Notes under the pieces: model-generated | Database searches by the model: none | What the model was told of the DNA's origin: nothing | What the model saw: only the letters and a program-made list of their open reading frames with translations | Assembly: GCF_040718835.1 (NCBI RefSeq) | Contig: NZ_JBFEFG010000240.1 | Coordinates: 1 to 64,000 of the forward strand | Source: Bremerella sp. JC817 | GTDB taxonomy: Bacteria; Planctomycetota; Planctomycetia; Pirellulales; Pirellulaceae | Length of the DNA: 64,000 nucleotides | Direction of reading: 5' to 3' | Made by a program: the position numbers and the translations under genes | Shown: positions 26,375-34,865 of the stretch, one piece after another | How the letters are laid out: each line of letters opens with the position of its first letter | Position numbering within the stretch: position 1 is the first letter of the stretch

Positions 26375-27907
26375 ATGGCATCTCAAGCAATCAAGCGAAC
26401 ATGGGACTACGCCCAGCTGGCGAAGGACTCACTCAAGCTGCGTTGGTCACGCGATGACAAATCGCGTGAGGCCGCCCAAAAGATAGTTGCCCAGCGACTC
26501 GGGAAAATGCGAGGCCTGCCACAGAAGGTTGGCCAGATGATTGCCTTTCGAGCGAATCCATCCACGGCTGATTCGTTTTCGGAACTATACGAATCGACCG
26601 AGCCACTGCCTTGGGAGACGATGCGTCCGCTGCTGAAGGCGGCCTGGGAAATCGATCCGGAAGAGTTGTTCCGCGAGATCGATCCCAACGCGAAAGCAGC
26701 GTCGCTAGGCCAGGTGCACGCCGCCACCATGCAAGATGGACGCAAGTTGGCGATTAAGATTCAATACCCAGGCATTCGCGATGCCGTGATGGCCGACCTG
26801 AAATCACTTGGTTGGCTGGCGAGTCCATTTGGCAGTCTCTCACGAGACTTCGATCTGGATGGCTATCGGCAGACGATCCTCAGCGGACTCGAAGAAGAAC
26901 TCGACTATCGCCGCGAAGCGGCCGCTCAGCATGCGTTCGCTGAAGGACCAGGCCGACATCCTTGGATCGTCGTGCCGGCCGTTGAAGCCGAATTGTCGAC
27001 CGAGAACATTCTCGTTTCGCATTGGGTCGATGGCGATACATGGGAGGAAGTGCAAGCGACCTGGAGTCAGGACGAGAAGCAGGAACTTGGCCGCCGATTA
27101 TTATTCTGGTTTGTTGATTGCCTGTTCGAGTATGGACAACTGCATGCCGATTTGCACCCAGGCAATATTCGTTTTCTTCGTACGAGCGATGGCCCGAAGA
27201 TCGTGCTGTACGACTTTGGTTCCATTTATCGCATGCAGGACACCGAGCGGTGGGCACTGCTGCGATTGATTCGAGCCACGCGCGATCAAAGCGAAGCCCC
27301 CCTGCCCTTGTTCGTTTTGCTGGGGTTCCGTTTCGATTTGTTGGAACCAATGTCGGAACGTTTACCGGCGATGTGCCGCTTGCTATTCGAGCCGTTTCAG
27401 TCCGAGTTTCCTTACGACGTCAAGCAGTGGCAACTTGGCACGCGACTGAACGACTTGCTGGCCGACCACCGGATGAACTTCCGCATGGCAGGACCGCCAA
27501 AGTTGGTTTACTTGCTGCGGTCGTTTCAGGCCGTCATTCAGTACCTAAGCGGACTCGAGGCGAAAGTGGCGTGGGGACGCGCTGTCGAGCCTTATCTGAC
27601 CCGCTACCAGCAACAAGCCGCACGACTGGCGGTGCCAAAGTTGCCAACTCATGACTTCAGTTCGCTCGCGCGGCACTTGAAGGTCGAAGTGAAACGGGCA
27701 GGCATTGTGAAGGCCAGCATCGCCTTAGGAGCCTCCGCGATCGAACGCTTAGAAACCTTGCTCGACCCCGAAACGCTAAAGCGGATCGAACAGGAGAAAA
27801 TCGACCTGAAAGAGATCGTCCGCAACGTGCGACGCCGCGGCTATGTGCCTGGCGACGTCTTCGCATTGGTCGATACCCAGCGAGAAGTGAAAGTATGGCT
27901 CGAGTAG
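26375..27907 (+). CDS. AarF/UbiB-type (ABC1) atypical kinase
   Basis: This 510-aa protein belongs to the UbiB/ABC1 atypical kinase-like family, whose members support quinone metabolism or other lipid pathways. The family-specific KxGQ motif is KVGQMIAFRANP (about 52-63), the Ala-rich loop is AASLGQVHAATM, and the catalytic motifs are ADLHPGNIRF and LYDFGS. Most members carry a C-terminal membrane anchor; none is obvious here. It lies downstream of the chemotaxis operon but 130 bp away, with no clear functional link. Confidence 0.88.
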   Translation: MASQAIKRTWDYAQLAKDSLKLRWSRDDKSREAAQKIVAQRLGKMRGLPQKVGQMIAFRANPSTADSFSELYESTEPLPWETMRPLLKAAWEIDPEELFREIDPNAKAASLGQVHAATMQDGRKLAIKIQYPGIRDAVMADLKSLGWLASPFGSLSRDFDLDGYRQTILSGLEEELDYRREAAAQHAFAEGPGRHPWIVVPAVEAELSTENILVSHWVDGDTWEEVQATWSQDEKQELGRRLLFWFVDCLFEYGQLHADLHPGNIRFLRTSDGPKIVLYDFGSIYRMQDTERWALLRLIRATRDQSEAPLPLFVLLGFRFDLLEPMSERLPAMCRLLFEPFQSEFPYDVKQWQLGTRLNDLLADHRMNFRMAGPPKLVYLLRSFQAVIQYLSGLEAKVAWGRAVEPYLTRYQQQAARLAVPKLPTHDFSSLARHLKVEVKRAGIVKASIALGASAIERLETLLDPETLKRIEQEKIDLKEIVRNVRRRGYVPGDVFALVDTQREVKVWLE

Positions 27908-27926
27908 CTGGGGCCTGCCGCGTGGC

Positions 27927-28235
27927 TTAGCCGGCGAGGCACTTCACGAGTTCTTCTTTGATCGAACTTTCGATCCGGCCTTTGAACAGCATGGCGGCGA
28001 ACGGAAGATCGCCATGCACAACGACCGAACTCGGCTGCACGTCCATTTCCCCTTTGATCGTCAAGCCAGCGGTCTTGAACGAGAACTGCATCACGTCGTC
28101 CTCGGTCCAGGTCTGCTGCATATCTTTGACCTGGCCTTCGAAGCGGCCGCGCAAATGCTCGAGCAAGTCCTTAACCCGCTTCGCGGCTTCTTCTTGACCG
28201 AGGGAATGGGGAACTTCGACCTTGAATCCAGGCAT
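27927..28235 (-). CDS. Polyhydroxyalkanoic acid system family protein
   Basis: This 102-aa cytosolic protein matches the small family annotated as PHA granule-associated system proteins. The recognisable course is an N-terminal VEVPHSLGQEEAAKRVKDLL, a central FSFKTAGLTIKGEMDVQPS and a C-terminal FAAMLFKGRIESSIKEELV. The biochemical role is not well defined, and it is found in organisms without PHA synthesis as well. It converges with the AarF/UbiB-like gene, 20 bp apart. Confidence 0.75.
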   Translation of the reverse strand: MPGFKVEVPHSLGQEEAAKRVKDLLEHLRGRFEGQVKDMQQTWTEDDVMQFSFKTAGLTIKGEMDVQPSSVVVHGDLPFAAMLFKGRIESSIKEELVKCLAG

Positions 28236-28337
28236 GATGTCTCTCTTCGTGAAAGGACTTAGGGTGGCAATCGCACTAAGCCAATCTTCGCCGATTGGCC
28301 CCAGATTTCAACCCGCCGCCGCAATCCACGAAAGAAA

Positions 28338-28547
28338 CTAGTCTTCCATGCGGACGATGTCGTCGTAAGAGCGACGATCTTCAGGGTGCCACAGTGGAAG
28401 GCCCGTGGCGAGACGTCTTGCCAAGATGTCCAATTTCTCGTTCGATCCCGGGAGAGCACCCGTTGGATCAAATCGCTGCGAATCTACCTTTTCTGGTTCG
28501 TAATCCCAAATACCTAAGCGAATCGCATCGAGTACGGAACTTGGCAC
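28338..28547 (-). CDS. Small conserved planctomycetal protein, 69 aa
   Basis: This short gene is easy to overlook because it starts with GTG at 28547, supported by AGGAGAATTCGACC. It encodes SVLDAIRLGIWDYEP, FDPTGALPGSNEKLDILARR and GLPLWHPEDRRSYDD. I recognise this motif series as recurrent in planctomycetes, always short and uncharacterised. It may bind a larger partner. It lies between the PHA-system gene and mfnB, on the same strand. Confidence 0.75.
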   Translation of the reverse strand: MPSSVLDAIRLGIWDYEPEKVDSQRFDPTGALPGSNEKLDILARRLATGLPLWHPEDRRSYDDIVRMED

Positions 28548-28729
28548 GGTCGAATTCTCCTGGGAGGCAACAAGAGCAATCTAAACGTCGATTGTGTCCG
28601 GCAGTATCGGGATAAGCCGCACCAGACGATCCGCCAGTATCGAAGCCCAATTTGCAAAAGTCAAGCAAGTTGTCAAACGAAATCGAGGATCGTCGTTCGG
28701 CGGAACTGGACGAGTCGTTGGTATCGATC

Positions 28730-29437
28730 TCAATTCGTCTGCGTACTAATGCAGATCGACTGTTGGCGTAGAGATGCTTGAAAGCTTTGGATCGCGCCGG
28801 CACAGACCTCGCCAGACCGTTCACCATGACAAACGGCACCCCGTACAGCCACGATGTCTGGATTGATTCTCGCCACTAGTTGTAAATCCGTTGTTCGAAG
28901 CGAACCGGCGAGGGCAAAGGAAATGTCGACATCGGCGACTTGTTTTCGCATTTCGATCAGCCGTGTCATGGACAGATGGTCGAACACATTGCCGGCCGAT
29001 TTATCGAATGTGTCAACCAAAAAAATTCCGCAGCGCAGTTGTTGCGACAGTCGCAGCAGCGTGACAAAGTCAGGCGACTCGGCGAGTTGCTCGTCGGCAT
29101 AAAACACCATCACACGCGTGATCGATTCCGGCATGCGTTCGTACACCTGGCGAAGCTCTTGATGCCACCCGTCGCGCGTGCGGCAGTGCGAAAGGCCAAC
29201 TTTTACGCTATTCGCTCTGACTGGCACGGCATCGCTGCCAATCGCTTCATGCAGTTCGCCCAACGCGACACTAATGGGGAAGTCTTGGTGCCATCGATCG
29301 ACGACCTGATGCCAGATCTCACTGGTCGTCGCGCCTAAAGAGCCTTGATTTGGTTCTTTCAAATCGATGCGATCGACCCCATTTAGAGCCGCGATAGTCG
29401 CTTCTTTCTCGTTTCTGACACTTACCAGCAATTGCAT
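28730..29437 (-). CDS. mfnB: (5-formylfuran-3-yl)methyl phosphate synthase (MfnB-like)
   Basis: MfnB condenses two glyceraldehyde 3-phosphate molecules to the furan precursor of methanofuran, a C1 carrier. The ATG at 29437 begins MQLLVSVRNEKEAT; the frame is open upstream to 29563, but this start matches the family. All residues I recall as catalytic in the archaeal enzyme (Asp25, Lys27, Lys85, Asp151 and Lys155) have counterparts here: Asp25 and Lys27 in RIDLKEPNQGSLG, Lys79 in NSVKVGL, and Asp142 and Lys146 in LVDTFDKSAGN. In planctomycetes such genes go with the tetrahydromethanopterin-linked C1 pathway. No partner gene lies nearby. Confidence 0.9.
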   Translation of the reverse strand: MQLLVSVRNEKEATIAALNGVDRIDLKEPNQGSLGATTSEIWHQVVDRWHQDFPISVALGELHEAIGSDAVPVRANSVKVGLSHCRTRDGWHQELRQVYERMPESITRVMVFYADEQLAESPDFVTLLRLSQQLRCGIFLVDTFDKSAGNVFDHLSMTRLIEMRKQVADVDISFALAGSLRTTDLQLVARINPDIVAVRGAVCHGERSGEVCAGAIQSFQASLRQQSICISTQTN

Positions 29438-29713
29438 GACAGGCTTCTTCGGCAGCGACGCAACTCGCGAAAACGTAAAGAAATGGGTTCGATAGTACAC
29501 ACGAAGGACCGGCACATTCGTTTCGATTGACACCGGGTTCCCGCGGCCGTGCCACCTTGGCACGAAAACTTGGCTCTGATAGCCTAAATCCCTTCAGCAT
29601 AACCTACCGTTTGGCACTCGTACCATTCCCGTCGTTTAACGGCGATTTCGCACGTTTGGTCAACAGGATTGCGAGGCCAGAGCATCCCTCTGAGCCATGC
29701 AAATAGGTGCAAA

Positions 29714-31354
29714 ATGGGGCAGGCTGAAATTCAATCTACTGACGACATTCCAGGGATTCTCGGAGGACACCCGGCGGTGAGCGATCATCATTCAGGCGGC
29801 TCAGGTTCGGACAAACCTTTGCTGATCGGCATCGTTGTTATCTTGGTGGCTTACGTGGTGGCCTCGGCCCTTGGGTGGACAGCTTCGCCCAAAGCGATCG
29901 CCGCGCCGGAAGCAGCAGCGGCTGCCCACGACGAGGGGGCCCATGCTGAAGAACACCATGATGAGCATGGCGAACATGCCGTTGCCGAACATGGCGGTGG
30001 GCATGGAACACATCATGCTTTGCCACATGTTTGGGCTGTGGCCCCGTTTGTGATGCTTCTCGGGGCGATCGCGGTCTTCCCGCTGCTCAAGGCAACCGAG
30101 CATTGGTGGGAAAGCAACACTAATCGCTTAATTGTGGCGGTGGTTCTCGCCGGTATCACCTTGTTCTATTACATGACGATCTATGAAGAGGCGAGCCTGT
30201 CGGCTGTCTGGCATCGGATCGATCACGCCATCCTGGGCGAGTACATTCCGTTCATCGTGCTGCTTTTTTCACTCTATGTGATCTCGGGCGGTATCCGAAT
30301 CTCAGGCGACTTGAAAGCCCATCCTTCGACCAACGCCGTGTTTATGATGGTGGGTGGTTTGCTAGCCAGCTTTATCGGTACGACCGGTGCGGCGATGCTT
30401 CTGATTCGTCCTTTGCTTGAAACCAACAAAGAACGTCGCTACCGTCAACACACGGTCGTGTTCTTTATCTTCGTGGTGTGTAACTGTGGTGGCTGTTTGC
30501 TGCCGATCGGCGATCCACCACTCTTCCTGGGTTATCTCCAGGGGGTCGACTTCTTGTGGACGATGACGGCACTGTGGAAGCCTTGGTTGTTGACCAACTT
30601 CCTGTTGCTGGTCGTTTACCTGCTGCTCGACAAGTTCTATTACTACCCGAAAGAATCGAAGGAAAACGTTCTACAGGACGAATTCCGAACGACTCCGTTG
30701 CAGATTCGCGGCTTGATGCCGAACGCTCTCCTGCTTTTGGGGGTGATCTTCTCGGTCGCATTGCTCGACCCAACCAAGCCACTCCCTGGCATCGGTTGGT
30801 ACCCGTTTGTTTACCTGCGGGAAGTGGTGCAGTTGGCTCTGGTCGGACTGAGCGTCTGGCTCGGTAGCAAAGAAATTCGCGAAGCCAACCGCTTCAATTA
30901 CCACGCGATTGTGGAAGTGGCGGCCCTTTTTGTGGGTATCTTTATCTGCATGCAGCCAGCCCTGGAAATCTTGAACGAACAAGGCCCAAGCCTGGGGATC
31001 GACACCCCGATGAAGTTCTACTGGATCACCGGTGGTCTGTCGTCGGTGCTCGATAACGCCCCGACTTACCTGGTGTTCTTCAAGACCGCCTTCCCGAATA
31101 TGGATGCCAGCATGATCCAGGCCGCTTTGGCCGATGCTTCCGGCAAGAATCACTTCGAGCTGGTCGCGATCAGCTTGGGGGCCGTGTTCATGGGGGCTAT
31201 GACCTATATCGGCAACGGTCCAAACTTCATGGTCCGGGCAATCGCAGAAGAAGGTGGCGTGAAAATGCCAAGCTTCTTCGGCTACATCCTGTTTTTCAGC
31301 ATCCCGATTCTGTTGCCGATCCTGGCAATCGTCTCGCTGGTCTTCCTGATGTAA
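29714..31354 (+). CDS. Membrane antiporter-like transporter (CitMHS_2-type) with His-rich loop
   Basis: This 546-aa protein has about 11-13 membrane helices and is probably a sodium:proton antiporter of the CitMHS_2-type family. After an N-terminal soluble stretch and a first helix (about 38-55), residues about 70-105 are unusually rich in His and acidic residues (for example EEHHDEHGEHA and GGGHGTHHALPH), a plausible metal-binding loop. Core motifs include SLYVISGGIRISGDL, CNCGGCLLPIGDPPLFLGYL and GNGPNFMVRAIAEE near the C-terminus. The ATG at 29714 is chosen over 29669 because it begins MGQAEIQS. Confidence 0.85.
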   Translation: MGQAEIQSTDDIPGILGGHPAVSDHHSGGSGSDKPLLIGIVVILVAYVVASALGWTASPKAIAAPEAAAAAHDEGAHAEEHHDEHGEHAVAEHGGGHGTHHALPHVWAVAPFVMLLGAIAVFPLLKATEHWWESNTNRLIVAVVLAGITLFYYMTIYEEASLSAVWHRIDHAILGEYIPFIVLLFSLYVISGGIRISGDLKAHPSTNAVFMMVGGLLASFIGTTGAAMLLIRPLLETNKERRYRQHTVVFFIFVVCNCGGCLLPIGDPPLFLGYLQGVDFLWTMTALWKPWLLTNFLLLVVYLLLDKFYYYPKESKENVLQDEFRTTPLQIRGLMPNALLLLGVIFSVALLDPTKPLPGIGWYPFVYLREVVQLALVGLSVWLGSKEIREANRFNYHAIVEVAALFVGIFICMQPALEILNEQGPSLGIDTPMKFYWITGGLSSVLDNAPTYLVFFKTAFPNMDASMIQAALADASGKNHFELVAISLGAVFMGAMTYIGNGPNFMVRAIAEEGGVKMPSFFGYILFFSIPILLPILAIVSLVFLM

Positions 31355-31373
31355 AAACGCCGACTGGCAGAAA

Positions 31374-31407
31374 ACGCCGCATTGGGAAAGTTCACCCTTT
31401 GCGGCGT
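31374..31407. terminator. Possible terminator after the antiporter gene
   Basis: ACGCCGCA at 31374-31381 pairs with TGCGGCGT at 31400-31407, with an inner GGG/CCC pairing in the loop. There is no T-tract, so it is a weak call. Confidence 0.4.
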
Positions 31408-31498
31408 GGGGAAGATTATCCGATACTATGAACGGTAGCTGCGAGGACCGGACCGCGTAGTTTCGATGACTTTCCACGGATGAGAAGCGATACCGACG

Positions 31499-32683
31499 GT
31501 GGACTACACCTACGTCCGTCACGACCGTGACTTACAAGCTCTTTGCCAAACGTTGGCTTCGGACGAGCACATCTTCTTCGATACCGAGTTCATCTCGGAA
31601 GATGTGTATCTGCCCGATTTGTGCCTGATCCAAGTGGCGAGCCGCTCTGGTCTTGCTGTGATCGACCCGAAAGGGACGATCGATCTGACCCCGTTCTGGG
31701 ATCTGATCACCAGCGACCAGGTAACCGTCGTGGCCCACGCGGCCCGCGAAGAGTTTCTGTTCTGTTTCCGCGCAACGGGCAAATGGCCGACACGGCTATT
31801 CGATACCCAGGTTGCCGCCGGATTGATTGGCATGGAGTTCCCTGTTTCGCTCAGCAATCTGCTGACCCGACTTCTTGGCGAACACTTGCCCAAGGGCGAA
31901 ACTCGCACCAACTGGCGTGGTCGACCGCTCTCGAAGCAGCAGATCGAATATGCGCTGAACGACGTAATCTTCCTCGATCAAATCTACCGGCAGTTGGTCG
32001 AGCAGCTCGAAAGCCTCGGCCGCATGTCGTGGATGACCGACGAAATGGACCGCTTCCAGAATGCCTGGCAAGACTATTCGACCCGGCCTGGCTGGCGGAG
32101 CGTTTCCGGCATCGGCAACTTGAATCGTCGCGCTCTGGCGATCGTCCGCGAGATCTGGACCTGGCGAGATCATCACGCCAAGTCGCAGAACGTGCCTCCT
32201 CGCCGCATCCTTCGCGACGACCTGATGGTCGAACTGGCAAAGCGCAAGTCGGCCAAAGTTTCGCAAATCAAAGCCCTGCGCGGCATGAATCGTCGCGACC
32301 TCGACCCCTACATTGAAGATCTCGCCGACTGCGTTCGCCGGGCGATCGAACTGCCTGACGATCAATGCCCTGTGAATCATCGTGGCACGGCTAGTTCGCA
32401 GTACACCGTTCTGGGGCAATTTCTCAGCGCCGCCCTGGGCAGTATCTGCCGCGAAGCCCGGATTGCTCCAAGTCTTGCATGTACCATTCAAGATGTGCGC
32501 GATTTGGTGGCCTATCATTTAGATGGAGCGGGTGAGCTACCTCCCCTGGCGAAGGGGTGGCGTGCCGAAGTTATCGGTCGCACCATTGAAGACCTGCTGG
32601 ATGGGACCCTGGTTGTCAAAATCGGGGACCCTCGGGCCGACGAACCCCTGGCATTCGAGCAGCACTCCAATCAGGCTGAATAG
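31499..32683 (+). CDS. rnd: Ribonuclease D
   Basis: RNase D is a DEDD-family 3'-5' exoribonuclease that trims tRNA and small RNA ends. It starts with GTG (GTGGACTACACC). Exo I is IFFDTEFISED (about 25-35); Exo II has AHAAREEFLFCF, where the usual Asp is Glu; Exo III is YALNDVIFLDQIYRQL (about 150-165). An HRDC domain follows at about 205-290, with LRDDLMVELAKRKSAK. A further C-terminal extension to residue 394 has no motif. The length of 394 aa is near normal. Confidence 0.92.
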   Translation: MDYTYVRHDRDLQALCQTLASDEHIFFDTEFISEDVYLPDLCLIQVASRSGLAVIDPKGTIDLTPFWDLITSDQVTVVAHAAREEFLFCFRATGKWPTRLFDTQVAAGLIGMEFPVSLSNLLTRLLGEHLPKGETRTNWRGRPLSKQQIEYALNDVIFLDQIYRQLVEQLESLGRMSWMTDEMDRFQNAWQDYSTRPGWRSVSGIGNLNRRALAIVREIWTWRDHHAKSQNVPPRRILRDDLMVELAKRKSAKVSQIKALRGMNRRDLDPYIEDLADCVRRAIELPDDQCPVNHRGTASSQYTVLGQFLSAALGSICREARIAPSLACTIQDVRDLVAYHLDGAGELPPLAKGWRAEVIGRTIEDLLDGTLVVKIGDPRADEPLAFEQHSNQAE

Positions 32684-32762
32684 AGAAGCCGTATCATTTC
32701 CAGGGCTGGACTGTGAAGGACAAGGATTGTCGTGACTTGCCCCCGACGATCTTCCTGAGCCA

Positions 32763-33737
32763 ATGTCTGTATTTCGATTAGTGCGTTTCCCGGCCCTGGC
32801 AATTCTCCTTGGATGCTGCCTTGCTTCTGTGGCGTTTGCCGCGGACGAAGCCGTCGAGACCAGCCAGCCGCCACTGCAACTGTTTGCCACCGGGCTGGCC
32901 GGGCACAGTGCAATGTGCTGCGATGGCAATGGCAACGTCCTGGTGACCAACTATCGCCATCTCGGTTCGGTCGGAAAGATCAGTACCGAACTCGGCGCTC
33001 TTGTTCTGTGGGATGCTCCTAAAGCGAATGCCGATCAGGAAGAGCCCTTCCCTCTCGTCGGACTGGCGATCGACGACGACCAGCGTGTGTTGACGCTCGA
33101 TGCGGAGCATGGCCGGCTATTGCGTTGGAATCCCGAAACCAAGATGGTCGGCATCCTGGCCGATCGATATCAGGGTCGCCGTTTCGATTCGTTATTCGCG
33201 GTCGACGTTGGGCCCGGCGGAAACATTTATTTCACCGAACCGGAGCGTTCTTCCGGAGATGGTGCCAACGGCGCACTATACCGCTTTGATGTCGCCACCA
33301 ATCGTCCTCAGCTACTGGCGGATAGTTTGCATCTGCCAACCGGCATGGTGCTTTCGTCGGATGGCAAGTCGCTGCTCGTGGCCGAGTCGGCTCAGGCCCG
33401 TATCGCGGTCTTCCAGCTGAAAGACGATGCCCCGGCCGAGAAGGTCGCCACCTACTTTCTGACCGTGATGCTTGATGTCGACAACGCCAAAGAGATCGGT
33501 CGTCTTGGGCACGTAACGCTGGACCGACGTGGTTGGTTGTATGTCGCCTTGTGGGATCGAGGCGAGATTGCCGTGATCGATACTACCAGCGGCAAGTTGT
33601 TGGAACTGATCCCATGCGGCAGCGATCGCGTGTTCGGCCTGACGTTGTGGCAAGACGCCTTGCTGATGTCGATCCCCAGCAAAGAAGCAATCTATCGATA
33701 TGATCTTCGCCCGCTGATCGGCCGCCACGCTCCGTAA
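32763..33737 (+). CDS. Secreted SMP-30/NHL-type beta-propeller protein
   Basis: A signal peptide (about 1-26, ending SVAFAAD) precedes a beta-propeller made of repeated blades such as HSAMCCDGNGNVLVTN, GRLLRWNPETKM, DVGPGGNIYFTEP, GMVLSSDGKSLLVAES and HVTLDRRGWLYVALWD. This is the SMP-30/gluconolactonase-like type. Whether it has lactonase activity cannot be judged; the metal-binding Glu/Asn/Asp set was not traced. It probably acts in the periplasm. It starts 80 bp after RNase D. Confidence 0.8.
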   Translation: MSVFRLVRFPALAILLGCCLASVAFAADEAVETSQPPLQLFATGLAGHSAMCCDGNGNVLVTNYRHLGSVGKISTELGALVLWDAPKANADQEEPFPLVGLAIDDDQRVLTLDAEHGRLLRWNPETKMVGILADRYQGRRFDSLFAVDVGPGGNIYFTEPERSSGDGANGALYRFDVATNRPQLLADSLHLPTGMVLSSDGKSLLVAESAQARIAVFQLKDDAPAEKVATYFLTVMLDVDNAKEIGRLGHVTLDRRGWLYVALWDRGEIAVIDTTSGKLLELIPCGSDRVFGLTLWQDALLMSIPSKEAIYRYDLRPLIGRHAP

Positions 33738-33761
33738 CGGCCTGCTTTCTCTTGGATCGGT

Positions 33762-34559
33762 CTAGTCAAGCGGATTGGTATGCATCCATCGTTGCAGGTC
33801 GAGCATCGGCTGCTGATCGACTTCAATAATGCCGCGACGTGGTCGATCGAGGTCGACGATAATGAACACCAGCAGCACGATCAACAGGGTCAGTACATAG
33901 ATGGCGATCGAGGCTCGCGTGCCCGATAGGCCGGCCGAGAATCCGACGACCAGCCCGGTCATCAAAAACGTCATGTACAGCAGGATCAAGACCAACTCAG
34001 GAACATGCCGACCGAGCGCCGCGTCTCGTTCGCCAAACGAGTCGGCGACATCGTTCAGCGACTGAACATAGAGCCCCGTCAGCACTGGATTCGGATTCGC
34101 CTTAGCCGCATCGGTGGCCTGCTTCCACGTCGCCTCGAACGCGTCGGCGGTATCTTTGGTTAGTTTCTTCCGGACATCGCCGTGCGAGAGGTCGACAGTG
34201 CTTTCCTCGATGCGTAGATCGAGGTAGTTCTGGATATTGGCTCGGGCCGAATCGCGGATATCGTCTGGCAGAAGCTCGGTGCGAAGGTAAGCAGTGCCGA
34301 TCGCGTTCGATTCTTTTACGACTGCCACGCTACGGTTATCGTAACGCTGGAGCGATAACGAGAAGGTGAACCCCAGCAGCAAGCCAAGGATCCCCAGCAT
34401 CGCGCCTTGGATCGAAGAGACGTGGCCGCGAGTTGCTTCCGAAACAGCCGACTCGTACTTGCGGCCGCAGCGATAGCCGATCTCGACGATTGCCGCCATG
34501 GTCGCGAAGAGGATGGCCACAATGACAATGGTTGGCAAGGCGTACATTAGTTCTCGCAT
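33762..34559 (-). CDS. DUF4239-like (bestrophin-like) membrane protein
   Basis: This 265-aa protein has two membrane helices near the N-terminus (about 5-25 and 43-65), a long soluble helical middle (about 75-180) and two helices near the C-terminus (about 190-240). The pattern SSIQGAMLGILGLLLGFTFS followed by NAIGTAYLR is characteristic of the DUF4239 family, described as bestrophin-like. Transport function is unproven. The ATG at 34559 is used; the frame extends to 34625. It converges with the beta-propeller gene. Confidence 0.75.
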   Translation of the reverse strand: MRELMYALPTIVIVAILFATMAAIVEIGYRCGRKYESAVSEATRGHVSSIQGAMLGILGLLLGFTFSLSLQRYDNRSVAVVKESNAIGTAYLRTELLPDDIRDSARANIQNYLDLRIEESTVDLSHGDVRKKLTKDTADAFEATWKQATDAAKANPNPVLTGLYVQSLNDVADSFGERDAALGRHVPELVLILLYMTFLMTGLVVGFSAGLSGTRASIAIYVLTLLIVLLVFIIVDLDRPRRGIIEVDQQPMLDLQRWMHTNPLD

Positions 34560-34790
34560 ACCATGGGACAACGCTACGTTGCCGGACGGACCGAAGCGTC
34601 CAGGAGGGAACATCAGCGACGCCAAGCCCGACGCCGGTCACGCCTTGCCTTGGCTGCAGCCAGAGGGCCCGCGTCACAAGCGAGCCAACCAGCCGTTTGC
34701 CGCGTCGCCGCGACGCTACAAATATCGTTCCGATTTCAGCGGTCGTCAATCATTCGTTCCGCTGCTTGCCGATTGGGATGATTGCGCACG

Positions 34791-34833
34791 AAAAAAGGCC
34801 AGGCCGCTCGATTGGTTCGAGGGGCCTGGCCTT
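34791..34833 (-). terminator. Terminator of the CARDB-like surface protein gene
   Basis: The stem AAGGCCAGGCC/GGCCTGGCCTT (11 bp) contains an inner CTCGA/TCGAG stem, and on the minus strand is followed by TTTTTT. It directly follows the surface protein gene. Confidence 0.88.
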
Positions 34834-34865
34834 GGTTGGATCTCGCCAGGTTCGCTAAGCAAAGC

